A DNA stretch of 20,749 nt, from positions 104,801 through 125,549 of the forward strand of contig NZ_KL591016.1 in assembly GCF_000716335.1 (NCBI RefSeq), given 5' to 3'. Origin of the DNA: Streptomyces sp. NRRL S-118. Its GTDB lineage: Bacteria; Actinomycetota; Actinomycetes; Streptomycetales; Streptomycetaceae. The notes beneath the pieces were generated by a model that had not been told where the DNA came from, did no database searches, and saw only the letters and a list, made by a program, of their open reading frames with translations. A program made the translations under genes and the position numbers. Position 1 is the stretch's first letter, and every line of letters starts with the position of its first letter. Below are positions 6,815 through 13,629 of the stretch, piece by piece.

Positions 6815-8166
6815 ACTCGCCCTCGGTTCTTGAGATCGGCGTCGTTCACGTCGGCCCGGCTGACGGAGGCGACCGTCTCCGGGTCGAGGTCGAAGAGTGT
6901 GCGCAGCGCGTCCGCGTAGCCGGCGCCGCCGGGCTCGCTGGCCAGCTGCTTGACCCGCACGGTGGGGGCGTGGAGCAGCTTGTCCACGACGCGCCGCACG
7001 GTCTGGGTGATCTCGGCGCGCTGCTTCTCGTCGAGACCGGGGAGCCGCCCCTCCAGCCGCGCCATCTCGCCGGCGACCACGTCCGCGGCCATGGTGCGCA
7101 GGGCGACCACGGTGGGGGTGATGTGCGCGGCGCGCTGGGCGGCGCCGAAGGCGGCCACCTCGTCGGCGACGATGCCGCGCACCTGGTCGACGTCGGCGGC
7201 CATCGGGGCGTCGGCGGACGCCTCGGCGAGCGATTCGATGTCGACGAGCCGGACGTTGACGAGCCGGTGCACGGCGGCGTCGATGTCGCGGGGCATGGCC
7301 AGGTCGAGCAGCGCCAGCGGCGCCGTGCGCCCGGCCATCGCCGTCTCGACGGCGGCGCGGGTGAGCACCAGCCCGGTGGCGCCGGTGCAGGAGACGACCA
7401 CGTCGGCACGTGTCAGCTCGACGCCGACACCGGCCATCTCGACGGCGCGGGCGGCCACGCCCGTGCCGCCGGGCTCGGTGAGGATCTGTACGAGCCGCTC
7501 GGCGCGCTCCGTCGTCCGGTTGGCGACGACGACCTCGTCGACGCCGGCCCGCGCGAGCGTGGCGGCGGCCAGCGACGACATCGAACCGGCGCCGATGACG
7601 AGGGCCCGCTTGCCCTTGGCCCAGGTGTCCACCTCGGTGCCGACGGCCAGCTGCTCCAGGCCGAAGGTGACCAGGGACTGCCCGGCCCGGTCGATACCGG
7701 TCTCGCTGTGCGCCCGCTTGCCGACCCGCAGCGCCTGCTGGAACAGGTCGTTCAGCAGCCGTCCGGCGGTGTGCAGCTCCTGGCCGCGCGCGAGGGCGTC
7801 CTTGATCTGGCCGAGGATCTGCCCCTCGCCGACGACCATGGAGTCCAGTCCGCACGCCACCGAGAAGAGGTGGTGGACGGCCCGGTCCTCGTAGTGCACG
7901 TAGAGGTACGGGGTGAGCTCCTCCAGCCCGACCCCGCTGTGCTGGGCGAGCAGCGTGGACAGCTCGGCGACGCCCGCGTGGAACTTGTCCACGTCGGCGT
8001 ACAGCTCGATGCGGTTGCAGGTGGCCAGGATCGCGGCCTCGACGGCCGGCTCGGCCGCGAGGGTGTCCTGCAGCAGTTTGCCCTGCGTGTCGGGGTCGAG
8101 GGCGGCCCGCTCCAGCACGCTCACGGGTGCGCTGCGGTGGCTGAGACCGACGACGAGGAGGCTCAT
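6811..8166 (-). CDS. hemA: Glutamyl-tRNA reductase
   Basis: Reduces glutamyl-tRNA(Glu) with NADPH to glutamate-1-semialdehyde, the committed and usually regulated step of the C5 haem pathway. The 451 residues carry the catalytic cysteine C50 in ATCNRIE, the conserved HLFSVACGLDSMVVGEGQIL block (99-118), and the NADPH-binding IGAGSMSS (191-198). A C-terminal helical dimerisation domain ends near residue 425. The start at 8166 (MSLLVVGLSHRSAPV) matches the family and overlaps the rex stop as ATGA. As the second gene of a Rex-headed operon it should be induced when NADH is high or respiration is limited, linking haem supply to redox state. Confidence 0.97.
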   Translation of the reverse strand: MSLLVVGLSHRSAPVSVLERAALDPDTQGKLLQDTLAAEPAVEAAILATCNRIELYADVDKFHAGVAELSTLLAQHSGVGLEELTPYLYVHYEDRAVHHLFSVACGLDSMVVGEGQILGQIKDALARGQELHTAGRLLNDLFQQALRVGKRAHSETGIDRAGQSLVTFGLEQLAVGTEVDTWAKGKRALVIGAGSMSSLAAATLARAGVDEVVVANRTTERAERLVQILTEPGGTGVAARAVEMAGVGVELTRADVVVSCTGATGLVLTRAAVETAMAGRTAPLALLDLAMPRDIDAAVHRLVNVRLVDIESLAEASADAPMAADVDQVRGIVADEVAAFGAAQRAAHITPTVVALRTMAADVVAGEMARLEGRLPGLDEKQRAEITQTVRRVVDKLLHAPTVRVKQLASEPGGAGYADALRTLFDLDPETVASVSRADVNDADLKNRGRV

Positions 8167-8960
8167 GCCGGCATCACGGCGGGCATGTCCCCGTCAGGTC
8201 CCTTGCGGCCGCCGGCCGGGGTCGCGTCGCGCAGGGAGGCGCCGGCCACGCCGGAGGCCGTGGACGACGACGCCACGACGGCCGCGGCGTCCGACTCCTC
8301 GCCCGCCTTGCGCTGCTCGTGGAAGGCGAGGATCTGCAGCTCGATCGACAGGTCGACCTTGCGCACGTCCACGCCGTCGGGCACGGACAGCACGGTCGGG
8401 GCGAAGTTCAGGATGGAGGTGACGCCGGCCGCGACGAGTCGGTCGCAGACCTGCTGGGCGGCCCCGGCGGGGGTGGCGATCACACCGATGGACACGCCGT
8501 TCTCGTCGACGATCTTCTCCAGGTCGTCGATGTGCTGCACGGCGATGCCCGCGACGGGCTTGCCCACCATGGCGGGGTCGGCGTCGATCAGCGCGGCGAC
8601 GCGGAAGCCGCGGGAGGCGAACCCGCCGTAGTTGGCGAGGGCGGCGCCGAGGTTACCGATACCGACCATGACGATCGGCCAGTCCTGGGTCAGCCCGAGC
8701 TCGCGTGAGATCTGGTAGACGAGGTACTCGACGTCGTACCCGACACCGCGCGTCCCGTACGACCCGAGATAGGAGAAGTCCTTGCGCAGCTTCGCGGAAT
8801 TGACCCCCGCCGCTGCCGCGAGCTCCTCGGAGGAGACCGTCGGGACGGAGCGCTCCGACAATGCGGTCAGCGCCCGCAGATACAGCGGAAGCCTGGCGAC
8901 GGTGGCCTCGGGGATTCCTCGGCTACGGGTCGCCGGTCGGTGTGTTCGGCCAGTTGCCAC
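8163..8960 (-). CDS. rex: Redox-sensing transcriptional repressor Rex
   Basis: A 265-residue NADH/NAD+-sensing repressor. Residues 1-85 hold the winged helix (IPEATVARLPLYLRAL, SSEELAAAAGVNSAKLRKDF, SYLGSYGTRGVGY). Residues about 95-225 form the Rossmann domain with GIGNLG (100-105) and IDADP (125-129), and a domain-swapping helix follows (VDLSIELQILAFHEQRKAG). The C-terminal tail is variable. The GTG at 8960 is chosen because it gives the known Streptomyces N-terminus (MATGRTHRPATRSRGIPEAT); the upstream open frame runs through the operator region and is not coding. It heads the hemACD operon and would repress its own operon through the site at 9037-9054. It is released when NADH rises. Confidence 0.97.
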   Translation of the reverse strand: MATGRTHRPATRSRGIPEATVARLPLYLRALTALSERSVPTVSSEELAAAAGVNSAKLRKDFSYLGSYGTRGVGYDVEYLVYQISRELGLTQDWPIVMVGIGNLGAALANYGGFASRGFRVAALIDADPAMVGKPVAGIAVQHIDDLEKIVDENGVSIGVIATPAGAAQQVCDRLVAAGVTSILNFAPTVLSVPDGVDVRKVDLSIELQILAFHEQRKAGEESDAAAVVASSSTASGVAGASLRDATPAGGRKGPDGDMPAVMPA

Positions 8961-9036
8961 GGTGCTCCTGCGGGATGAGCGGGGCTGCAGGCGGCCATAC
9001 GTACCGAGGCCGCCCCGTCGACAGCAGGCTATGTCT

Positions 9037-9054
9037 TTGTGAACGCGTGCACAA
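9037..9054. promoter_or_regulatory. Rex operator (ROP) upstream of rex
   Basis: TTGTGAACGCGTGCACAA is an 18-bp near-perfect dyad with the core TTGTGaacgcgtgCACAA expected for Rex sites (consensus TTGTGAA-N4-TTCACAA); one position is asymmetric. One extra base on each side (C/T...A/G) extends the symmetry to 9035-9056. It lies about 77 bp before the rex GTG. On the minus strand TTGTGC, then 17 nt, then TAGCCT looks like a -35/-10 pair, so Rex binding would cover the -35 region. Autoregulation is established for Streptomyces rex-hemACD; here it is read from the site. Confidence 0.88.
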
Positions 9055-9234
9055 AGATGGTGTCCCATTTGTCCGGCCAAAGTGACCGGGGTCACGCAAA
9101 CCGAACGCGCCGCGGCGGAACCGGGGGCGTCGTCACACCGTTGGGACACCGAAGGGGGCAAAACCGTCCACTCTCCTCACGACTACGCCCCCGAAACCCA
9201 ACAAAACGCACACGATGGTAACCGCCCGTTCCGG

Positions 9235-9507
9235 TCACCCCCGCCGGTCGAGCTCCCGCCGCAGCCGCCCGGCGTCGACCTTCCAGAAGGTGTGCTGCTC
9301 CCCGTCCACCAGCACCACCGGGATCTGCTCCCAGTAGGCACGGTGCAGCTCCTCGTCCTGGAGGATGTCCTTCTCCTCCCACACCGCGCCCGTCTCCGCG
9401 CACACCTGCTCGATCACCGCGCGCGCGTCGTCGCAGAGGTGACAGCCGGGCTTGCCGATGAGCGTCACCGTGGGCGGGCCGGGCCTCTTCTTCGTACGTC
9501 CGAACAT
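9235..9507 (-). CDS. Glutaredoxin-family thiol-disulfide protein
   Basis: A 90-residue protein with a compact thioredoxin fold. It shows beta strand TVTLIGKPG, the redox motif CHLC at residues 22-25, the cis-Pro element QIPVVLVDGE (60-69), and a final helix. The length and the CxxC with upstream KPG are typical of the DUF836/glutaredoxin-like group in actinobacteria. These bacteria lack glutathione, so the reductant may be mycothiol or thioredoxin reductase (inference). The ATG at 9507 is the natural start. It lies just upstream of the rex operon on the same strand but is separated from it by 274 bp containing the Rex operator. It is divergent from the HAD-IB gene with about 100 bp between. 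Confidence 0.9.
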   Translation of the reverse strand: MFGRTKKRPGPPTVTLIGKPGCHLCDDARAVIEQVCAETGAVWEEKDILQDEELHRAYWEQIPVVLVDGEQHTFWKVDAGRLRRELDRRG

Positions 9508-9597
9508 GCACCCATTCTCCCGCCCCCTTCACAGGGCCGACGCCGACAGTTCACGCCATGGCGTCACCACAAGTCGGGAAGCACCGAACACAGTGGC

Positions 9598-9603
9598 TAT
9601 GCT
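9598..9603 (+). promoter_or_regulatory. -10 element predicting a leaderless transcript for the HAD-IB gene
   Basis: TATGCT matches the TAnnnT -10 consensus and lies 6 nt before the ATG at 9610. Transcription would therefore be expected to start at or next to the A of the start codon. No purine-rich Shine-Dalgarno sequence precedes the ATG, which fits a leaderless mRNA. No clear -35 was seen. Confidence 0.5.
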
Positions 9604-9609
9604 CACGCC

Positions 9610-10500
9610 ATGGCCGCACTGGCATGGCTCACCCCCCGCAAGCGCTCCGCCACCGCGCGCAGTGTGCTCGCCGGCGAAGCGTCGGCCGAGGCCGCCCGGA
9701 AAACGTCGCAGCCCTTCCCCGTACCCGGGGACGAGCGCGCCGCCGCCTTCTTCGACCTCGACAACACCGTCATGCAGGGCGCCGCGATCTTCCACTTCGG
9801 CCGCGGCCTGTACAAGCGCAAGTTCTTCCAGCGCCGGGAGCTGGCCCGCTTCGCCTGGCAGCAGACCTGGTTCCGGCTGGCCGGGGTCGAGGACCCGGAG
9901 CACATGCAGGACGCGCGCGAGAGCGCGCTGTCGATCGTGAAGGGCCACCGCGTCTCCGAGCTGATGACCATCGGCGAGGAGATCTACGACGAGTACATGG
10001 CCGACCGCATCTGGCCCGGCACCCGAGCCCTGGCCCAGGCACACCTGGACGCCGGCCAGAAGGTCTGGCTCGTCACCGCCGCACCGGTCGAAACCGCCAC
10101 CATCATCGCCCGCCGCCTCGGCCTCACGGGCGCGCTGGGCACGGTCGCCGAGTCGGTGGACGGCGTCTACACCGGAAAGCTGGTCGGCGAGCCCCTGCAC
10201 GGCCCGGCCAAGGCGGAGGCCGTACGCGCCCTGGCCGCCGCGGAGGGCCTGGACCTGACGCGCTGCGCGGCGTACAGCGACTCGCACAACGACATCCCGA
10301 TGCTCTCGCTGGTGGGCCACCCGTACGCCATCAACCCGGACACCAAGCTGCGCAAGTACGCGCGCGAGCGGGAGTGGCGGCTGCGCGACTACCGCACGGG
10401 CCGCAAGGCGGCGAAGGTCGGCATCCCCGCGGCCGCGGGCGTCGGCGCCCTGGCGGGCGGCACGGCCGCCGCGGTAGCCCTCCACCGCCGCCGCCGCTGA
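9610..10500 (+). CDS. HAD-IB family phosphatase with C-terminal hydrophobic anchor
   Basis: A 296-residue haloacid-dehalogenase-superfamily hydrolase of the IB (SerB/CicA-like) group. Motif I is FFDLDNTVMQG (nucleophile Asp within DLDNT), motif II is LVTAAP, and motif III includes a Lys near GPAKAEAV. Motif IV is YSDSHNDIPML. The helical cap lies between motifs I and II (about residues 60-135). The end of the protein is a short hydrophobic Ala/Gly segment (VGIPAAAGVGALAGGTAAAVAL) followed by HRRRR, suggesting a membrane tail anchor. The substrate is unknown. The ATG at 9610 sits directly behind a -10 box, and longer frames upstream run through the divergent glutaredoxin gene. In Streptomyces this gene commonly sits just upstream of bldN, as here. 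Confidence 0.93.
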   Translation: MAALAWLTPRKRSATARSVLAGEASAEAARKTSQPFPVPGDERAAAFFDLDNTVMQGAAIFHFGRGLYKRKFFQRRELARFAWQQTWFRLAGVEDPEHMQDARESALSIVKGHRVSELMTIGEEIYDEYMADRIWPGTRALAQAHLDAGQKVWLVTAAPVETATIIARRLGLTGALGTVAESVDGVYTGKLVGEPLHGPAKAEAVRALAAAEGLDLTRCAAYSDSHNDIPMLSLVGHPYAINPDTKLRKYAREREWRLRDYRTGRKAAKVGIPAAAGVGALAGGTAAAVALHRRRR

Positions 10501-10511
10501 CCCCCGCCGGC

Positions 10512-10852
10512 GGCCTCCGCCACCGCCGCGGGCTTCCGCTGCTGCTTGTCTCCCCGGCGACCGCCCCCGGCCCCCGCGCGCAGACCTCCACCGTGGCCCT
10601 TCCGCTGCCGCCGACCGCCCCCGCAGCCGTCTGCTCCTCCACCCCGCCGGAGCCGTCCGCCCGCCGGGCCCGGCCCGCGCAGCGGCCAGCTTCCGCCGAC
10701 CTGCTCCCCGTCGGCCTCCGCTCCCACTGGCCGCTCCGCGGCTGCTGACTCTGGCCGTCGGCCTCCGCCACCGCCACCGCCCCGGGCTTCCGCTGCTCCG
10801 CGTCTCCCCGGCGACCGCACCCGGCCCCCCGTACCGCCGACTTCCGCTGCCG
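10512..10852 (+). repeat. Imperfect direct repeats about 250 bp apart
   Basis: Copy A (10512-10610) and copy B (10760-10852) share several exact blocks in the same order. GGCCTCCGCCACCGCC is at 10512 and 10760. GGGCTTCCGCTGCT is at 10530 and 10784. GTCTCCCCGGCGACCGC is at 10548 and 10802. CTTCCGCTGCCG is at 10599 and 10841. A partial third copy of the leading block is near 10710. Small insertions and deletions separate the blocks. Confidence 0.75.
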
Positions 10853-11308
10853 CAGGCCCTGCTGTCCTGATTGCCCTGCCCGGCCGGCCGCCCCCGCAGC
10901 CCGCCGACCCTCCACCTCACCGGCGGTCGGTCCGCCGCCGGTCCGCCACCCGCCGGGGGCCCCGCGCAGCGACCCGGCCGTGGACCGCGGCGCCGAAGCG
11001 GGGGCGCGGCACGCGGCGCGCGGCACGCCGCGCACGCCCTCCTCCGCCGCCGCCGGTCCACGGCCGGATCACGCCCAAACCAGGGTCTTACCCCCGCGAA
11101 ACGCCGCCCAGTCCCCCCGCGACGCACTCGGCCACAACAGATCCCGCACCGCACCACTTTTCGAAGTAATCCGATCAATCAACGGTCGCCAAGTGCTCCT
11201 CGATCAGCCGCGTAGCGATAACAGAAACGACTGAATCGATGATTTGAGCAACTCGGTGTAGCGCTCCCTGCACGAAGCGTTATTCTCCTCAGACGCAATA
11301 CGAGACCC

Positions 11309-11331
11309 TCACACGTCGCTACGACGGGTGA
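11309..11331. promoter_or_regulatory. Inverted repeat in the bldN leader/promoter
   Basis: TCACACGTCG (11309-11318) and CGACGGGTGA (11322-11331) are inverted copies with one mismatch and a 3-nt spacer, 46 bp before the bldN start. The outer TCAC/GTGA halves recall the style of BldD-type sites. bldN is a reported BldD target in Streptomyces, but the spacing does not match the 15-bp consensus as I remember it, so the identity of the binder is open. Confidence 0.35.
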
Positions 11332-11377
11332 ACGGTTCCGCACTGCACGTGATGGAAGCTCTGCCTCTGGGAGTCCC

Positions 11378-12157
11378 GTGTACCCACACGTCGGGGTTGA
11401 CGCCTCGGGCCTGGCTACGCTGCGCGCAACGGTCCTCGACCATCTGCGCGGCTTCGTCCCCACCGCGTATGCCGTCCCCGCCTTCGCCGCACCGGCACCC
11501 GCCGGTCCCTGCTATGCCCTCGCCGACGGCGGTGCCGCCGTCGGAAGACGGAGCGGCCGCGCCGGAGCGGGCACCTCGACCACCGCCCGCCGCCCCACCG
11601 CCGACAGCGACAGCGCGCGCATGATGGACCTGGTCGAGCGCGCCCAGGCCGGCGAGGCCGAGGCCTTCGGCCGCCTGTACGACCAGTACAGCGACACCGT
11701 GTACCGCTACATCTACTACCGCGTCGGCGGGAAGGCGACCGCCGAGGACCTCACCAGCGAGACGTTCCTGCGCGCCCTGCGCCGCATTTCCACCTTCACC
11801 TGGCAGGGGCGCGATTTCGGTGCCTGGCTGGTCACGATCGCTCGCAACCTGGTCGCGGACCACTTCAAGTCGAGCCGGTTCAGGCTCGAAGTGACCACAG
11901 GCGAAATGCTCGATGCCAACGAGGTGGAGCGCAGCCCGGAGGACTCGGTCCTGGAGTCCCTCTCCAACGCCGCCCTCCTGGAGGCCGTCCGCAAGCTGAA
12001 CCCGCAGCAGCAGGAGTGCGTCACCCTGCGCTTCCTGCAGGGCCTCTCGGTCGCCGAGACCGCCCGTGTGATGGGCAAGAACGAAGGCGCGATCAAGACC
12101 CTCCAGTACCGGGCGGTCCGCACCCTCGCACGCCTGCTCCCCGAGGACGCGCGGTGA
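11378..12157 (+). CDS. bldN: Developmental ECF sigma factor BldN (pro-protein)
   Basis: A 259-residue ECF-type sigma factor needed for aerial mycelium formation in Streptomyces; it drives bldM and chaplin/rodlin genes. Region 2 spans about residues 83-165 (MMDLVERAQAGEAEAFGRLY, VYRYIYYRVG, the -10 recognition part ARNLVADHFKSSRF). Region 4 spans about 195-252 (LNPQQQECVTLRFLQGLSVAETARVMGKNEGAIKTLQYRAV). Before region 2 lies an unusual leader of about 80 residues starting MYPHVGVDASGLATL. This corresponds to the N-terminal pro-sequence known to be removed proteolytically in S. coelicolor. The start is GTG at 11378 with GGGAG just upstream. It is followed 215 bp later by its anti-sigma gene. 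A long non-coding region precedes it. Confidence 0.96.
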   Translation: MYPHVGVDASGLATLRATVLDHLRGFVPTAYAVPAFAAPAPAGPCYALADGGAAVGRRSGRAGAGTSTTARRPTADSDSARMMDLVERAQAGEAEAFGRLYDQYSDTVYRYIYYRVGGKATAEDLTSETFLRALRRISTFTWQGRDFGAWLVTIARNLVADHFKSSRFRLEVTTGEMLDANEVERSPEDSVLESLSNAALLEAVRKLNPQQQECVTLRFLQGLSVAETARVMGKNEGAIKTLQYRAVRTLARLLPEDAR

Positions 12158-12213
12158 CCGCGGAACACCGTCCGTGATGCTTCGATGACGCGCTGGTCGG
12201 ATCATCTTTCGTG

Positions 12214-12242
12214 CGTAACCCAGGTGCCGCGACGCTCGTTGT
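12214..12242 (+). promoter_or_regulatory. Sigma-BldN-type promoter of rsbN
   Basis: CGTAAC (12214-12219) and CGTTGT (12237-12242) with a 17-nt spacer fit the -35/-10 elements known for sigma-BldN promoters (CGTAAC and CGTTG-type, from memory). It lies in the bldN-rsbN gap, 130 bp before the rsbN start. It implies that BldN activates its own anti-sigma factor, as reported for Streptomyces. Confidence 0.8.
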
Positions 12243-12372
12243 GCGGGATGCAGGCTCCCTATGGTCACACCCTGACCGTATCCACTCACTCGTTCGTGTG
12301 GATGTACTCAAGGTGTGCAACCTTCCCGACCTTCCGGGGAGTCGACCGTGATGACGAGAGGAGGTGCCGCCA

Positions 12373-13551
12373 GTGATCGCGAACGTATCGGCGCACCGGC
12401 GGGCGAACGCCTTCGCCCAGGCCCTGGAAGATCAGGCGGCCGAGCAGCCCGACGCGTCGGTCGAACCGACCGAGCGGGGTCGGCTGTTGGCCCTGGCGAG
12501 CGATCTCGGCGAGCTGCCGAAGCCGGAGTTGGACCCCGAAGTGAAGGTCGTGCAGCGAGCGCAGCTCGTCGCCGCCATGGAAGCGATGATGGCGGAGGGG
12601 GGTGCGTCCGCGGGCCCTACGGTCCCGGAGCAACGGGCGTCGGCCGGACGGGGATCCCACCGGGCCACCGCGCTCCGGAAATTGCGTCCGCGCTCCCGCT
12701 GGTCGAAGGGCCTCGCGGCCGGCGGCCTCACGGTCGGAGTGGCCGCGGGGGCGTTCAGCGGGGTGGCCGCTGCCAGTTCCGACGCCCTTCCCGGTGATTC
12801 GCTGTACGGGCTGAAGCGGGGCATGGAGGATCTCAAGCTGGGGCTCGCCGACGACGAGGCCGACCGCGGCGGAATCTATCTGGACCAGGCGTCCACCCGG
12901 CTGAGCGAGGCCCGCCGGCTCATGGAGCGCGGCCGCTCCGGCGTCCTCGACCACGAGTCGCTGAGCGAGATCCGCCGCGCGCTCAACGGCATGCAGCACG
13001 ACGCCGCCGAAGGCCACCGCCTGCTGCGCATCGCGTACGAACGCGACGGCACCATCGCCCCGATGGCCACGCTCAACTCGTTCGCCCGCAACCACCGCGA
13101 CGCGTGGAACGGCCTGCGCGACCAGCTGCCGCCCCAACTCACCGACGTGCGCGACCAGGTGAGCTCGGTCTTCGCCGCCATAGACGAAGAGGTCGGCCCG
13201 CTGCAGTCCAAGCTGCCGCGTGCCCCGGAAAAGAAGGACCACCACCGTCCTTCCGGTTCCGGCAGCCCCGAGCACTCGGCCGGTTCGGGCAGCCCGTCGG
13301 ACCAGTCCCCGTCCGCGCCGGAAGCCCGCCCTTCGGGCAGCACCGGCAAGCCGGGCCCCTCGGGCTCCGGCCCCGCTCAGGACGAAGGACTGCTCGGCGG
13401 CAACACAGGCGGCATCCTCGAGCCGGACCCGTCGACACCGCCGCCCGACGCGGACCAGCAGCCCCCGGCGCCGGCTCCCGACGTCACGATCCCCCCGCTG
13501 CTGCCGGGCATCCTCCCGGGCCTCGGCATCGACGAGGAGGACGCACGGTAG
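12373..13551 (+). CDS. rsbN: Membrane anti-sigma factor RsbN
   Basis: A 392-residue single-pass membrane protein that holds sigma-BldN inactive. Residues 1 to about 105 form the cytoplasmic sigma-binding domain (MIANVSAHRRANAFAQALED, then GRLLALASDLGEL). One transmembrane helix spans about 112-134 (WSKGLAAGGLTVGVAAGAFS). An extracytoplasmic DUF5667-type helical domain follows (about 137-270; DALPGDSLYGLKRGMEDL, IYLDQASTRLSEARRLM), then a Ser/Pro/Gly-rich tail ending in IPPLLPGILPGLGI. The GTG at 12373 is chosen because GAGAGGAGGT (12356-12365) lies 7 nt upstream; GTG 12364 would sit inside that Shine-Dalgarno sequence. It has its own sigma-BldN-type promoter and ends before a strong terminator. 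How the extracytoplasmic domain signals is unknown. Confidence 0.95.
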   Translation: MIANVSAHRRANAFAQALEDQAAEQPDASVEPTERGRLLALASDLGELPKPELDPEVKVVQRAQLVAAMEAMMAEGGASAGPTVPEQRASAGRGSHRATALRKLRPRSRWSKGLAAGGLTVGVAAGAFSGVAAASSDALPGDSLYGLKRGMEDLKLGLADDEADRGGIYLDQASTRLSEARRLMERGRSGVLDHESLSEIRRALNGMQHDAAEGHRLLRIAYERDGTIAPMATLNSFARNHRDAWNGLRDQLPPQLTDVRDQVSSVFAAIDEEVGPLQSKLPRAPEKKDHHRPSGSGSPEHSAGSGSPSDQSPSAPEARPSGSTGKPGPSGSGPAQDEGLLGGNTGGILEPDPSTPPPDADQQPPAPAPDVTIPPLLPGILPGLGIDEEDAR

Positions 13552-13564
13552 GACACGCGACGGC

Positions 13565-13616
13565 ACGGGCGCTGGGCGCCGGTTCCGGATCCACCGGGCC
13601 GGCGCCCAGCGCCCGT
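13565..13616. terminator. Bidirectional hairpin between rsbN and the acyltransferase gene
   Basis: ACGGGCGCTGGGCGCCGG (13565-13582) is the exact reverse complement of 13599-13616, giving an 18-bp stem with a 16-nt loop. It fills the 78-bp gap between two convergent genes and should terminate both. Confidence 0.85.
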
Positions 13617-13629
13617 ACGTCTCACGCTC

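Larger units (their letters stand above)
10501..11377. other. Long non-coding interval upstream of bldN
   Basis: I see no convincing gene in these 877 bp. The first part (to about 11060) is extremely C-rich on the + strand. All open frames there translate to Pro/Arg/Ala-rich low-complexity protein without family features. It contains an imperfect direct repeat (see separate entry). From about 11085 onward the composition turns clearly less GC-rich (for example ATAACAGAAACGACTGAATC), as expected for a heavily regulated promoter. The bldN promoter and leader must lie there. I could not identify the -10/-35 of bldN with confidence. Confidence 0.6.

Noticed and set aside
6815..7855. N-terminal extension of the hemC frame
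   Set aside because: Arg/Ala/Gly-rich noise lying wholly inside hemA; the ATG at 6814 with the ATGA overlap begins the conserved protein.
6787..8631. 614-residue + strand open frame opposite hemA and rex
   Set aside because: It is the antisense frame of well-identified genes; its protein is low-complexity Gly/Asp/Val-rich and it has no start context.
8961..9161. Upstream extension of rex
   Set aside because: It would translate through the Rex operator and promoter, and the known N-terminus begins at the GTG at 8960.
10546..11169. 207-residue Pro-rich + strand frame (and opposite-strand Gly/Ala-rich frames) upstream of bldN
   Set aside because: No Shine-Dalgarno signal, no domain, extreme low complexity; open frames persist in all phases because the DNA is so C-rich. 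Treated as non-coding.
12185..12376. 63-residue frame between bldN and rsbN
   Set aside because: It overlaps the sigma-BldN-type promoter and the rsbN Shine-Dalgarno sequence and has no conserved features.
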